Shown: in pieces, positions 30,830-41,186 of the stretch
How positions within the stretch are numbered: the first letter of the stretch is position 1
How the letters are laid out: each line of letters opens with the position of its first letter
NCBI GenBank assembly: GCA_965240325.2
Contig: OZ251222.1
Span: 372,001 to 436,000 of the forward strand
Direction: 5' to 3'
DNA from: Rebecca billardiae RCC1528
Taxonomy: Eukaryota; Haptophyta
Length of the DNA stretch: 64,000 nucleotides
The notes under the pieces: model-generated
The model's database searches: none
What the model was told of the DNA's origin: nothing
Seen by the model: the letters and a program-made list of their open reading frames with translations, nothing else
Program-made: the position numbers and the translations under genes

Positions 30830-32705
30830 AACAAGCTGATCAACAGGCTCGGCTCGGCGCACAAGCAGGGGCTGTGGGTGCTCACGCACTACTCGACCTC
30901 GACGAAGCTCGACTACTTCCTCCGCCACATCGAGCCCGACGCCACCGCCGAGGCGTGTGAGCGGTTTGACGCTATCATCCTCCGGCAGGCCGGCGTCGCG
31001 CTAGGCTTCCCCACCGACGACCAGCTCGACGACATCATGCTGCAGCGGCTCCGCCTGCCCGTCCGCCTCGGGGGGCTCGCCCTGCGCTCGGCGGCGCAGC
31101 GGGCACCCGCCGCCTTCTGGGCGGGGGCCCACGCCGCTGTTCCCGCGTTCCTCGACCGCCACGCCCCCATGCAGGGCGGCGTCGCCGTGCACGGCGTCCT
31201 CGAGCGCGACTCCATCGTCGCGCGCGTGGGCCGCGACGCGTTCGTGGACATGCGCGCCGCCGGATGGCGCCAGTTTCTGCAGTCGGGCTCGGCGCTCGGG
31301 CGGACGCTCGCGACCATCTGGGAGCGCCTCCAGCTCGCCGAGCAGGAGGCGCCAGCTGTGCCCAACCGGCAGCCTTACTGCGTGCTCCACCTCCCGGCGG
31401 GTCAGGTGGCACCCACTGCACGCCGGGCTGTGGACGGCACCATCTACTACAGCCTCGCCAAGGACATCACGGAGGACGTCGAGAACACCCACGGCTGGCT
31501 CCTGCGGCGGCAGCTCAGCTCTCTCTCGCGGGACGACCGCCGTGTGCACCTCATCCAGAACGTGGACCGTGCCTCACTCGCGTTCGTGGGCGCGCTCCCG
31601 ATCGGCAGCGCGGCGGTCCACCACCAGGGTGAGTGGCTCGAGATCGCGGCGCGCGCGCTCGGGATCCCCAGCCCGGTCTGCGCGCCGCTGGCCCAGGCCG
31701 GGGCGTACGTGCCCACGCGCTCGGGTCCTGGCATCCGGGTGGACGCGTACGGCGACGCGCTCCTCAGCGCGTCCGGCCGCAACGCGCTCCCCGGCGACCA
31801 CGTCGCACGCTACCGGCACGACCCGGTGATCCGCGTGCTGGCGGGGTTCTTCCGCACGTACGCCGGTGTGTACGCCGTGCCGGAGGACACCTGGATCTTC
31901 GGCTCGGTGCACGCCCAGTCCACCGCCCAGGCGCAGGCGGTGCTCGGCACGGACCGCAAGCGCGTGCCGGTGGTGGACCTGAGTGCCGAGGTGCACGGCA
32001 ACTGTACCCTGTTCGAGGTCAAGACCATCTCGCTGAGCCAGTCGCGCTACAGGGTGAGCGACGGCCGCAACGGTGCGGTGCGCCACCGCGCGGAACTCGT
32101 CCCGCGCGAGCGGCGCAAGCAGCTGCAGCTCCTCGACCGCGAGGTCTACGGCACGCTTGAGGGCCAGGTGGGCCCATACGAGGCGCGGCTCGACACCTTC
32201 CCCGCGATCGTCCCGATTGTCGTGGGGGCGTTCGGCGAGTGGAGCGCGGAGGTGGACCTCACCCTCAAGAAGATCGCCAAGATGGGGCGGGACACGTGGC
32301 GCGCGCGCCTCAGCGCGCCCTCGCGCCCCGCCGCCGAGCGCGCGCTGCTCGGCACCATGCGGCGCGAGCTGGGCATGCGCTGCCTGCGTGGCCAGGCCAA
32401 GATGCTCATCGCCCGCGCGCGCATGGCGCACGTGCGCCCGGGGGCACGCGCCCGCGGGGGCGCTGCATACGACGACTACTTCGAGACGACGGCTGACGAC
32501 GCGTGGCACCGCGACCACCGCGGTGGCGCGTGCGCGTCGACGCCAGACGGTGCGTCGAGCTTCCGCTCGGCGATGGAGTGATGGGCGACTATGAGGGGGG
32601 GGGACGACGGCGAGGAGCGCTGATCCTGGTGTTTGTCTCTGCTGCTCGATCTGCTGCTACAGCTTGCTGACTCTGACGCCTGCCCGTTGCATACCACGTC
32701 GTTAA
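30829..32705 (+). mobile_element. 5'-truncated non-LTR-type retroelement with PD-(D/E)XK-like nuclease
   Basis: The element comprises the open frame 30830-32581, a 124-bp 3' UTR, and the 3' terminal motif TGACGCCTGCCCG...CCACGTCGTTAA ending at 32705. Both borders are TA repeat (30812-30829 on the left; TATATATA on the right). There is no poly(A) tail. The same 3' terminus occurs at 17774-17802 and 57076-57102, and variants occur at 57039 and 59105. This identifies it as a recurrent element end rather than a chance sequence. The RT catalytic core is missing, so this copy cannot be autonomous. Confidence 0.75.
30830..32581 (+). pseudogene. C-terminal part of a reverse-transcriptase/endonuclease polyprotein
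   Basis: 583 codons, open from the TA junction with no initiator; the first Met is internal. The first ~110 residues match the thumb and C-terminal tail of non-LTR/protist reverse transcriptases: GLWVLTHYSTSTKLDYFLRH, CERFDAIILRQ, and RLRLPVRLGGLALRSAAQRA. Near residue 390 VPVVDLSAEV leads to CTLFEVKTISLS, a D...E-x-K arrangement typical of PD-(D/E)XK (restriction-like) endonucleases. The rest is undetermined. The YADD-type RT core and any N-terminal domain are absent, so this is a 5'-truncated copy, though the remaining frame is intact and GC3-rich and therefore young. An R2/R4-type mechanism (nick by a restriction-like nuclease, target-primed synthesis) is inference. Confidence 0.72.
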
Positions 32706-33459
32706 TATATATAACACAGCTGAGCCAGTTTAACGATATCGGGATATGAATCATACTAATATACCCTAGGGTATAAGTATGACATATCGTTAAACTCATT
32801 ATTGGCCGGGCGGTACGACGAATCCGAACGGTAATGGTATATCAGGTATGTAATCCGAATCGTCGGCTGAATATGATACGTGCGCTGACGATGATTAAAT
32901 ATGACGAGTGGTCGTCTCAGCTGTCACGGCAGCCCCGCGGCCGCGGGGGCGCAGTCGTCGATACAGTCGTAACATCAGAGTCAGACAGTCATCAGACTCA
33001 GACAGTGCCGACCCCGAGCAGAGCAGGCACATAATCATCAGTGCTGCTGCCTGCGGCTGCTGACGATATTGATGCTCGTCACATGTAACTGAACTAGTGA
33101 ATTGCGACGACATGGGATAGCGACAGTAGTGCCGTTCACATCACATTGACCGATTAACTCGTCGTCGGACTCAGGAGCAGTACGTCTTAGGATACTTCGT
33201 CATCAGCATTATTGATTCGATCTGCTGATGACTACGAGCATTATATATTACGACGCGAACGACGAACGGCCTTTCAGCGTGGCGCAGTTTAACAGCAGAG
33301 CTGACAGTTCAGTCAGAGATAGTCATGGACGACGAGCAGCAGGCGACTCCGACGGACGCTGTGCGTCGAGGAGTGCTGCTTCGACTGCTGGCGGCTGGCT
33401 GACTGCTGCCATCGCGACCGGGCCAGACGGCACGCACCTCCTAGCTAGTAAGCCGGCCG
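32706..33459. other. Gene-free AT-rich spacer
   Basis: Contains a short inverted stretch (GTTTAACGATATCGGGATAT against ATACCCTAGGGTATAAG...ATATCGTTAAAC, about 32727-32796). The rest, to the stop of the MIT-AAA-SAM gene, is unremarkable. Small frames here have no supporting features. Confidence 0.5.
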
Positions 33460-35310
33460 CTAGGACAACGAGCGCCGCCCGACGGTCGGGAGCACCGAGC
33501 CGATGATGTTGCTCAGCCGCTGCTCGACGTCCGTCGGCCGAGCGGTGCCGCCGCCGGCGGGCAGCCCATCCGGCCGAGGGACGCCCGCGCCGCCCGCGCC
33601 GCCGGCGGGCACCGTCCCCACCTCGAGCGCGCCCAGCTCGGCAGTCGCCTTGGACGCCTCGCGCCGCGCGGCGAAGAGCTCGATGCTGCGCGCGAGACGG
33701 CGGCGCACGCCGATCGGCCCGACGCCCATCTCCTTGAGGTCGTCGTACGTGAGGGCGCCGAGCACGTCGAAGCCGACGCCGTGCTCGCGCAGCGTGCGCG
33801 CGCACTCGGCGCAGCCGACGCCCTCGAGCCACGCCTCGAGGCTGCGGCAGTCGGGCGGGGCGTACAGCGCGTCGCGCGCGAGCGACGCGCTCAGCGCATC
33901 TGCCTTCACGCTGAGCGCGAGCGCGCGTGCACGGCGCGCGTCGGTCGGCTTGGCGAGCATCTTGAGCGAGCGCATCGCGTGCTCGTCCAGCTGCTGCAGG
34001 TCGAGCGCCGTCGTGTACCCCGCCTCCTGCGCCGCCTCGCAGTAGTCGCCCAGCCCCCACAGCAGCAGCTGCCGGCCGGCCTCGGAGGCGTTGGCCGCGT
34101 CGCGGATGCGGTCGGCGGGCCGGCTCGCGGCAAAGCGCGAGACAGCGCGCTGCAAGTCGGGCAGCGTGAGCGTGACCAGGTCCGCGCCGCGCGCGCCCAC
34201 CGTCACGCGCGCGTTCAGCTCGTCGCTCGCCCACTGGAAGAGGTTGTCCACCAGCCGGCCGTTGTACCTCGAGCGAAGCTTCTCCGTGGTGCCCTTCTCA
34301 ATCACGTCGCGCGCGCCGCCCTTCGCGTCCGCGTCCAGCTTCCACCCGGCCGAGTTGAGCTTGATCTGCAGGATGCGCACCAGGTCGTCCACGCCGTAGT
34401 CGTCGAAGTGGAAGCGGTACTTGACGCGGGACTCGAGGCCCGGGTTGTACGTCATGAACTGGTCCATCTCCCGGCGGTACCCGGCGAAAATGAAGGTGAC
34501 CGACTTGGGGCCCGAGTCGTTCATCACCTTCATCATCTCGTCGATCGCCTCGCCTGAGAAATCGGACTGGCCGCGCATGAGCGAGGCGGTGAGCTGGTAC
34601 GCCTCGTCGACGAAGAGCACGCCGCCGCGCGCCTCCCTGATGCGCTTGGCCGTCTTGGCGCCCGTCTGGTTCACGTACCCCGCGACGAGGTCGCCCTTCT
34701 GCACCTCGACCACGTGGTCCTTGGACGAGACGCCCAGCCGCTTGTACAGCCGAGCGACCAGCCGCGCGATCGACGTCTTACCCGTGCCCGGGTTGCCGGT
34801 CATGAGGCAGTGGCGGATGGGCGCGAGCACGGTCTGCCCCTCGTTGCGCCGCACGATGTCTAGCGCGAGCTGCTTGCACAGCTTGCGCATCTGCCCCTTC
34901 ACCGTCTCCATCCCGACGAGTCGACTCAGGTCCTCCTCCATCGCGCGCTCGGCCTCGACCAGCTCCGCCTCCGTGAGCGGCTGCCGATCGGCGTCGGCGT
35001 CGTCGTCGTCGTCGTCGCTGTCGTCCGCCGTGCCCTTCCCGCCGCCGCTCCCCGCGCGCGCCGCGCGCGGCATGCCTCCGCCCGCTGTCTGCTTCTTCAG
35101 GTACTCGGCGCGTTGCAAGTACTCAAACACCTTGGCCCGAATCGTCTCGACGACCGAGGGCGCCTTCTCGTACTTGAGCGCGATCTGAAACGTCTCGATG
35201 GCCTGCACATACTTGGCCAGCGCGAGCTCGAACTCACCGCCGTTGTCCGCCGCCACCGCCTCGTTCGCCAGGCCGATGGCCTTCTCGCGCAGGTCGACGC
35301 TGCTCGACAT
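33460..35310 (-). CDS. MIT - CbxX/CfqX-type AAA+ ATPase - tandem SAM domains
   Basis: 616-aa single-exon gene with an unusual domain order. Residues 5-72 form a MIT-like three-helix bundle (KAIGLANEAVAADNGGEFEL ... YLQRAEYLK), the ESCRT-III-binding module of VPS4/spastin. An acidic linker (98-108) follows. The AAA module is of the CbbX/CfxQ class: Walker A GNPGTGKT (172-179), Walker B GVLFVDEAYQL (230-240), the pore-type segment KGDLVAGYVNQTG, FAGYRREMDQFM and NPGLESRVKYRFHF (sensor/arginine-finger region). Residues ~408-465 resemble a SAM domain, and 488-546 are a clear one (LEAWLEGVGC ... DLKEMGVGPIGVRRRL). CbbX proteins remodel Rubisco in red-lineage algae, but MIT and SAM modules suggest a different, membrane- or scaffold-linked client. 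There is no transit peptide. Divergent from UfSP2 (189 bp). Confidence 0.85.
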   Translation of the reverse strand: MSSSVDLREKAIGLANEAVAADNGGEFELALAKYVQAIETFQIALKYEKAPSVVETIRAKVFEYLQRAEYLKKQTAGGGMPRAARAGSGGGKGTADDSDDDDDDADADRQPLTEAELVEAERAMEEDLSRLVGMETVKGQMRKLCKQLALDIVRRNEGQTVLAPIRHCLMTGNPGTGKTSIARLVARLYKRLGVSSKDHVVEVQKGDLVAGYVNQTGAKTAKRIREARGGVLFVDEAYQLTASLMRGQSDFSGEAIDEMMKVMNDSGPKSVTFIFAGYRREMDQFMTYNPGLESRVKYRFHFDDYGVDDLVRILQIKLNSAGWKLDADAKGGARDVIEKGTTEKLRSRYNGRLVDNLFQWASDELNARVTVGARGADLVTLTLPDLQRAVSRFAASRPADRIRDAANASEAGRQLLLWGLGDYCEAAQEAGYTTALDLQQLDEHAMRSLKMLAKPTDARRARALALSVKADALSASLARDALYAPPDCRSLEAWLEGVGCAECARTLREHGVGFDVLGALTYDDLKEMGVGPIGVRRRLARSIELFAARREASKATAELGALEVGTVPAGGAGGAGVPRPDGLPAGGGTARPTDVEQRLSNIIGSVLPTVGRRSLS

Positions 35311-35499
35311 CGCGCCGACGTCCGCCGCGGCTCACGCCCGCTGGGGGACCAGGCCGGTCAGCGCGCGCGGTCTTTTCTGCCGCGATCTCGGCATCTCGCG
35401 CGGAAAATCAAGGAATGGAAAGAAATCGCCCCACGAATCGCAGACCGACGCATCGTCATCGGTGCCCCAAGTGCACGTGTCCCGGCTCGTCACGCCGCC

Positions 35500-37698
35500 A
35501 TGCCTGCCGCCGGCCTGTCGGAGGTGCTCGCTCGAGCGCTGGCGGCGCACGCAGCGGCCGAGGAGGAGCACGTCTGCGGCTGGCTCTACGGCGCATACGA
35601 TAGTGACGGTGCGCCCGTGCCGCTCGGCGCCGTCCGCTGCCTCAACTACGCGCGCCGCGGTGCGCGAGCGCAGTCGGCCGCGTGCGCTGTGCCCGATGCG
35701 GGCGCGGAGGGGCGCGCGCTCGCTGCGCTCGTGCCGAGCGGCCTGAGCATCGTCGGCTACTACTCGTCAGCAACACTCGATGCGGCCCCATCCGCTGCGG
35801 CGGTCGGGGCATGCCCCGCGGCGCTTGCGCGCCCTCCACTCCCGGCGTGCGCGGAGCGCACACACCCGTGGCCGTCCGCGGGCCAACCGCAGCTCGCAGT
35901 GGTCGCCGCTCTCGGAGGCGGGTCCGGCCCGGCGGCCGCCGAGATGTTCGTGCAACAGACCGCCGACGCCGCGGCCCCAGCGCCCGGCGCCTGGATCCCG
36001 CTCGCCGACGCGCAGCTCGACGCGCGCGCCGCGCGCTGGCGCGACGCGTCGGCGAGCGTGCGCTGCACACTCAGGCTGCCGCTGCAGATTCAGCCGCGGG
36101 CCGGGGCGGCGGGAGCGGGGGCGGCGTGGTCAGCAGGGCTGGCGGCGGCGCTCGACGAGGCGGACGCGCTGCTGAGGAGCACCTCCGTCCACGCACACGT
36201 CCTGGGCGCGCCTCAGCTCGGCATTCACCCGCTGGCCGCGGTCGCTTCCGACGCGCCGGCCGGCGCCCGCTCGGCGCCGCCGACCGTGCGCGAGGCGGTG
36301 CAGGCGAGCGGGTCTGCGGGGCAGCAGGCGGCAGGCGCGCCTCCGATGCTCGCGCTCGAGCTCATGTGGGAGCAGACCACCTCCTCCGCGCCGCCCGTCC
36401 GACCTCCCGTCCTCGTGAGCGCAGAGGCGGGCGCGGCGGGCCCTGCGACCCAACCGCCCGCGCCCGTGAGCGTGCCCGTGGCCCTTGACGTGCTGCACGT
36501 CGTCCCGGCGTCGGAGGCGGTGGCCGACGCGGCGCGGGGGGTGCAGGCGGCGCTGTGCGCGCAGCTCCGCCGGCTGGGCGCGCTCGTCGGCGCGGACACG
36601 CCCAGCGGCACGCGCGCGCGCGCATGCGTGTTCGAGCCGTGCGCGGCCATGCAGCCGCCCACCGCCATGCACTTTCAGGCCGAGTATGTGCTGCGCCCCA
36701 GCGACGACTCCGCCGAGGCGTCGGCGCTCGAGGCGCGGCGCGCGCTGCACGCGCGGCTTGGGCTGCCCACCGACCGCCCGCTCGTGCGCACGTGCAACGC
36801 GCTGCCGCCACCCGGCGAGCGCCGCGCGCTGTGCGCGACGCGCCTGGTGAATATCCATGAGCAGTGTCCGCCCTCTGGGCTCAAGGGCGGCATGCTCGCG
36901 GCCGTGCGCGGGCAGTACGAGTACTACCACTACATGCAGGTGTGCGCGCGGCGGCGCCGCGCGCCCGCGCGAGCACAGGCTGCGCGCGCGCAGGCGGGCC
37001 CGGGCCCGCTCACCCGCGCCGCCGCGCCGTGCGCGTCGTGCCCCGCGCCCGCCCTGCTTTGCCCACGTCTGCCCAGGACAACTTTGACGACAAGGGCTGG
37101 GGCTGCGCCTACCGCTCGCTGATGACGATCGTCTCGTGGTACAGGATGCAGAACTACACGACTGTCGAGGTGCCCGCGCACCCCGTGATCCAGGCGCGGC
37201 TGGTCAACGAGTGCGCGCAGCCCGCCAGCCTGATCAACTCGAAGCGCTGGATCGGCGCGCTTGACGTCTCGATGTTCCTCGAGATCGCGCTCGGCGTCAC
37301 CTGCCGGATCGAGAACTTCTCCTCCGGCGCGGAGCTCGCGTCCAAGGGGCGGCAGCTGCTGCACCACTTCGAGACGCAGGGCACGCCGGTGATGATGGGC
37401 GGCGGCGAGCTCGCGTACACCCTGCTCGGCGTGCACTTCGACGACAAGAGCGGTGCGCGCCGTCGCTGCGCCGTGGCGCGCGCGGCACGCCGCGTCGGCC
37501 TGACCGCGCCCGGCCGCACGCGCGCGCTCCTCGGCTCCAGGTGACATTCGGTTTCTCATCCTCGACCCTCACTACACGGGGCGCGACGACCAGGGCGAGA
37601 TCGTGAGCAAGAAGTGGTGCGGCTGGCACACAGCGGACAAGTTCGTCAAGACGGCCTTCTACAACCTGTGCTTCCCGCTCTGCCCGGACTGCATCTGA
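35500..37698 (+). CDS. UFSP2: UFM1-specific protease (UfSP2-like), three exons
   Basis: Exons 35500-36939, 37077-37452 and 37541-37698; introns 137 nt (GTGTGC...CCCAG) and 88 nt (GTGCGC...TCCAG). The lengths sum to 658 codons with a proper stop, giving 657 aa. The C-terminal peptidase C78 domain is clear: [24 protein letters not shown] with catalytic C490, then PVMMGGGELAYTLLGVHF, LILDPHYTG with D614 and H616, KKWCGW and FYNLCFP. The Cys-to-Asp spacing of 124 residues equals that of mammalian UfSP2 as I remember it. The enzyme matures UFM1 and removes it from ER and ribosomal targets. The N-terminal ~430 residues are family-specific, Ala/Pro-rich, with a possible MPN-like start (EEEHVCGWLYGAYD). 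Start 35500 has no competing in-frame ATG before the domain. Confidence 0.92.
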
Positions 37699-38324
37699 GC
37701 CAGCGCTGGCCGGCCGGCGGGCGTCCACGGGACTGGCGCCTGCAGCCGCGCGTGCCGGCACACTCAAGTGTCGGCCTGCAATCGTGCCTGAAGCGCCGAC
37801 GGTATGGTGCTCGTCCTGGACGCTTCGGCAGGAAATGGCATCCGGCGGTGCCGACCGCCCGATGACGCCCGACGGGCACGCGCGGGGGTCGTCCGGACGG
37901 GCCTGCCGACGACCCTGCCAACCACTGAGAGTTGCATTGCGCGACTGGCACCATGCCAGGATGACAGGCCACGCGCCGACACTCGACACACGATTCGTCA
38001 CTCGACGCCCGTGGACAGACTGGCCAATGATGATGACAGTGCTCGGGGACCGGTTGGTGGCGGCAATGATGGCAGTGAATAGAATTATAGTGATGGCGGC
38101 TGCCGTCTACCGAGTACCGACTGCCAGGGGCAGGGTTGCACCGCGGCACCGCCGACCGCCGCGCCGGCCCGTCGGGACCGAGCCACCGGTGACCGGGAAC
38201 CGGGGCAGTCCGTATGCAGATCTCCTGGCCAGCCGGGCGCATCCCCGCGGCAGACCGCTGCTACTGCGAGTCTCGCGGCCCCACCCGTCGTACCCGAGCA
38301 GTGCGGCAAGCTGCGTGGCCGAGA
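37699..38324. other. Gene-free spacer downstream of UfSP2
   Basis: GC-rich DNA without a frame I can support on either strand; several overlapping short frames exist but carry no motif or consistent codon bias. It may include the 3' continuation of the minus-strand gene that ends at 38325. Confidence 0.45.
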
Positions 38325-38687
38325 TCATCCAGTTTGCAGCAGGTGGGCGGCGAGATAGCAATCTCTGCAGTCGAGCGCGTCTGCGCCATCGAGTGTCTGC
38401 TGCCAGGCGGTGGTGCGCTCCAGGCCTTCGCTCCAACCTGCCTGTGGCCTTTTGAAGCGGAAACCGAGCCCGTGCGTGCGTTGGAAGTACACGGCATCCT
38501 CCACAGCCCGCGACGTCATCTCGGCGCACAGCTCCTGCATGGACGGCGGCGGCGGCGTCTCCTCCACGATGCACTTGTCGACGGCATGCGCGTACTGGCA
38601 CCAGCCCCTCCGAGATGCAAAGCTCACGCGCCTGTCGCTCAGCTCAATCGTCCGCACCTGGTGCAGCCGGTACGTGCGCGCATCCAT
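38325..38687 (-). CDS. Hypothetical protein (120 aa), divergent from ERH
   Basis: Starts at ATG 38687 (MDARTYRLHQVRTIELSDRR) and ends QTG-stop. I judge it real because the third codon positions are roughly three-quarters G/C in this frame only, and because it is divergent from ERH (232 bp) in the same layout as other pairs here. It has a basic N-terminus, a central acidic/proline segment (CIVEETPPPPSMQEL), and a helical part (AEMTSRAVEDAVYFQRTHGL). No family recognised. The downstream sequence in another frame (MISATQLAALLGYDGWG) could be a further exon, so the 3' end is uncertain. Confidence 0.45.
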   Translation of the reverse strand: MDARTYRLHQVRTIELSDRRVSFASRRGWCQYAHAVDKCIVEETPPPPSMQELCAEMTSRAVEDAVYFQRTHGLGFRFKRPQAGWSEGLERTTAWQQTLDGADALDCRDCYLAAHLLQTG

Positions 38688-38919
38688 CTGGTCGCGTTGT
38701 CGCCGTCCGCGTCGAGCCGGGCGGGCGCGGGGTTGAAGCTGCCAGGTTGCTGGCGTTTCAACCAGGAGTCCGGCTGCCGAGCAGGACACGCTTGCCGCGC
38801 AGCGGCGGCGGCCTCGCGATCGCGACTCGCAGCGGCTGCTGTACCGTAGCGGGCCACCTTTGCGCGCAGCGGCTGCTGACGCACCCTCGTCGGCTGCTCG
38901 GGGACGCGTGGGGGCAGCG

Positions 38920-39234
38920 ATGGCGCAGTCGAACCACACGATCGTGTTGATCCAGTACACGGACAACCCGAACTCTCGCACGTACATGGACTTTGAGACC
39001 CTCGTGCAGGGCATCGACGGAGTCTGCGCGATCTACGAGTCTGAGCTGAAACGATGCAACCCGGGGGTGCGCAACATCACCTACGACGTGTCGGACTTGT
39101 ACAAGTACATCGACCAGTTGACAGACCTAAGTATGCTCATTTACAACGCGCCAGCCACGTCGTACATCCCCCGGGGCAAGGACTGGATCAAAACGCAGGT
39201 CTTCAACCACCTGAAGCGCCAGGCGGCGCAGTGA
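38920..39234 (+). CDS. ERH: Enhancer of rudimentary homolog
   Basis: 104 aa, the exact size class of ERH. Conserved landmarks are HTIVLIQYTDNPNSRTYMDF, GVCAIYESELKRCNP, ITYDVSDLYKYIDQLTDLSM and KDWIKTQVFNHLKRQAAQ. ERH is a small nuclear homodimer that partners with mRNA-decay and processing factors. It is highly conserved across eukaryotes and absent from bacteria, which helps place this DNA as nuclear. The start ATG 38920 (gcgATGgcg) gives the usual N-terminus; the frame is open a further 60 nt upstream. No intron. Confidence 0.95.
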   Translation: MAQSNHTIVLIQYTDNPNSRTYMDFETLVQGIDGVCAIYESELKRCNPGVRNITYDVSDLYKYIDQLTDLSMLIYNAPATSYIPRGKDWIKTQVFNHLKRQAAQ

Positions 39235-41186
39235 GCGACACCGTGTCTTGGAGAGTCGTGCTGATGAGCATGCTGCCGCTTGCTCGATCGGTGACTTCCG
39301 CGCCGATGATGCGAAAGCATGCGCTCAATGCCGCGGTTCGCGCGCCGATGGGCATCCCGCATGGGGCGGGTGCTCATTTGACCTTCCAACCGCTGCCGGC
39401 AGTTGCACGCACCTCATGAGCTGCGCGCGCCTGGCGTGCTTGAGCAAGTCCTTGCGGCAGCAGCAGCTGCCGCCCTTGGCACCTCAAGCGCGGCGTCTGT
39501 CCGCTCCCATCCACTTCTCCGATCCATTCATGCTGGTCTCTGTCGTCCCTGTGAATCCGGTCGTCGGGGGACCTTCGATTCGTGCCCAACCGCCACGGCC
39601 GCGAGCCGGCCTGGCACGGCGGCATTCGGCGCCCGGCTTGCGCCACCGCCGGCTCACCGCTCACACGAGTCCTACACTCCTACTACTAAGGTGTTGCGAC
39701 GACCGACGCTGAAATCGCAACGTAGGCGCTCCCGTCGCCCGCCCGCGTCGCCGCTCCTGATTAGTGAACATTGGCGGTAATCGGTCTGAATTCACACGAC
39801 CCGAGTGGCAGCGGTGCCACTCGGCCGTCTCGGGCCCCGGGCCCGATTGAGTGTGACCGGACCAGGTAATATTGTCAATGATAGTAGTTTGAAATAAAAT
39901 TATATACTTTGTAACAAACTCTCTCTCTCTCTATATATAAGAATAATGCATTTTTCTGTAGCTCACTAGCCTAACAGTTAGTCATGCCGCTTGATACACG
40001 CCTTCCCCAACCGACAGTGGGGCTCCACGTTCCTTACTACTCATCCTCATCCTGTCGGCGCGCTGTTGCATCGGCGTCCAGTCGGCGAGTTCGGACGACG
40101 ACGTTTTGTGGACGACGGTGGGGCGAGGACGACTCCGGGCGCTGGCGCGCCGCGAGGCGGCCGCAGCCCTCATCCAGGCCTCGCAGGCGGACGGCTGAAC
40201 GAATTTTTCCGGCGGCGCTACCATCGATCGGCGACGGCTTCATGGGGCGGTGACAGTTGGCGGGGCCGCGTCAACTCTCGCCTGCCTAGTGCCTGAGCTG
40301 TGTGCGTCTCTTATTCCTAGTAAACTGGAAGTGACAGACGAGTGCCAGTTACAGTTTACTAGCTATGATTTAACGTGCACACTTGGTTAAGGCGTGATTA
40401 ACGCCATCCAACACTGCACAAAGACACCGCAACAAACTACAGACCGGCGCAGGCAGGTGAGGGGCGCGTTGCCGCACCTCATCGAGGCGGCCATTGCAGC
40501 AAGCGGCCGCCCCGCGCTCGAAGGCACGCGCTCGAGAGCGCGCTCTGACACCACACGGTAATAAGTGTCACTCATGTTATTATTATTCGTCATCAACGCC
40601 GCTATTCCCGCTAGGGAGTAGCCAGTAGCCGTAGGGGCACCACTCTAATTTAGACTTAGAGTCTAAAGAGTAAAGTCTCGCATCAAGTCTGTCTTAGCAA
40701 CCGTACCCGGGTCCGCGCGAATTGTCTACCGTGTACGGTCCGCCGCAATTAGTCATAGTGGCAAACTTGAGTAGTTGAGTTGAGGTTTAGACTTAAGACT
40801 TTAGAGCCGCGCCGCAGGTCCCAGACCGCCAGCCGGTCGGCAGTCGGCAGTCGCCGTCGGGCTCGGCAGAAAGTCCCGGTGTCGCACTCGCAGGGCCGCC
40901 TCATCTCAAAGCTGTCATCAGCCCGTGACACAGCCGCCAGACCTGCCTCGCACTGCTCGGCAATAGTAGCCCAAATGCTTGAGTACAGAGTAGCCAATAG
41001 CCTGCCGGCACGCTGCTGGTGAGCTGTCTCGCCACGCGACGCGTGCCAGGTTGCACGCTCCTCCGCCGTCGCCGCCGCCCGCCAGCGCCTCGGCGCAGGC
41101 CACGACAGAGGAAGCAGCTGCGCCATCGCAGGGTGCCGCGCTCGCCGCCCTATTTCGGCGAGGGCCGGGGTGGACGCACCGGCTCG
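39235..41186. other. 2-kb gene-poor region with dispersed repeats
   Basis: No gene I can support. About 40276-40332 is an inverted copy of the repeat at 27051-27100, and 40350-40398 is a copy of the 47-bp TACAGTTTACT repeat. The two meet head to head within 20 bp. 39919-39941 is a short CT/TA microsatellite. Short frames between 39240 and 39780 show no consistent codon bias. Confidence 0.5.

Noticed and set aside
30878-32581. An ordinary host gene starting at the first Met (30878)
   Set aside because: The frame is open and RT-like upstream to the TA junction at 30830, so this Met is internal to a truncated retroelement.
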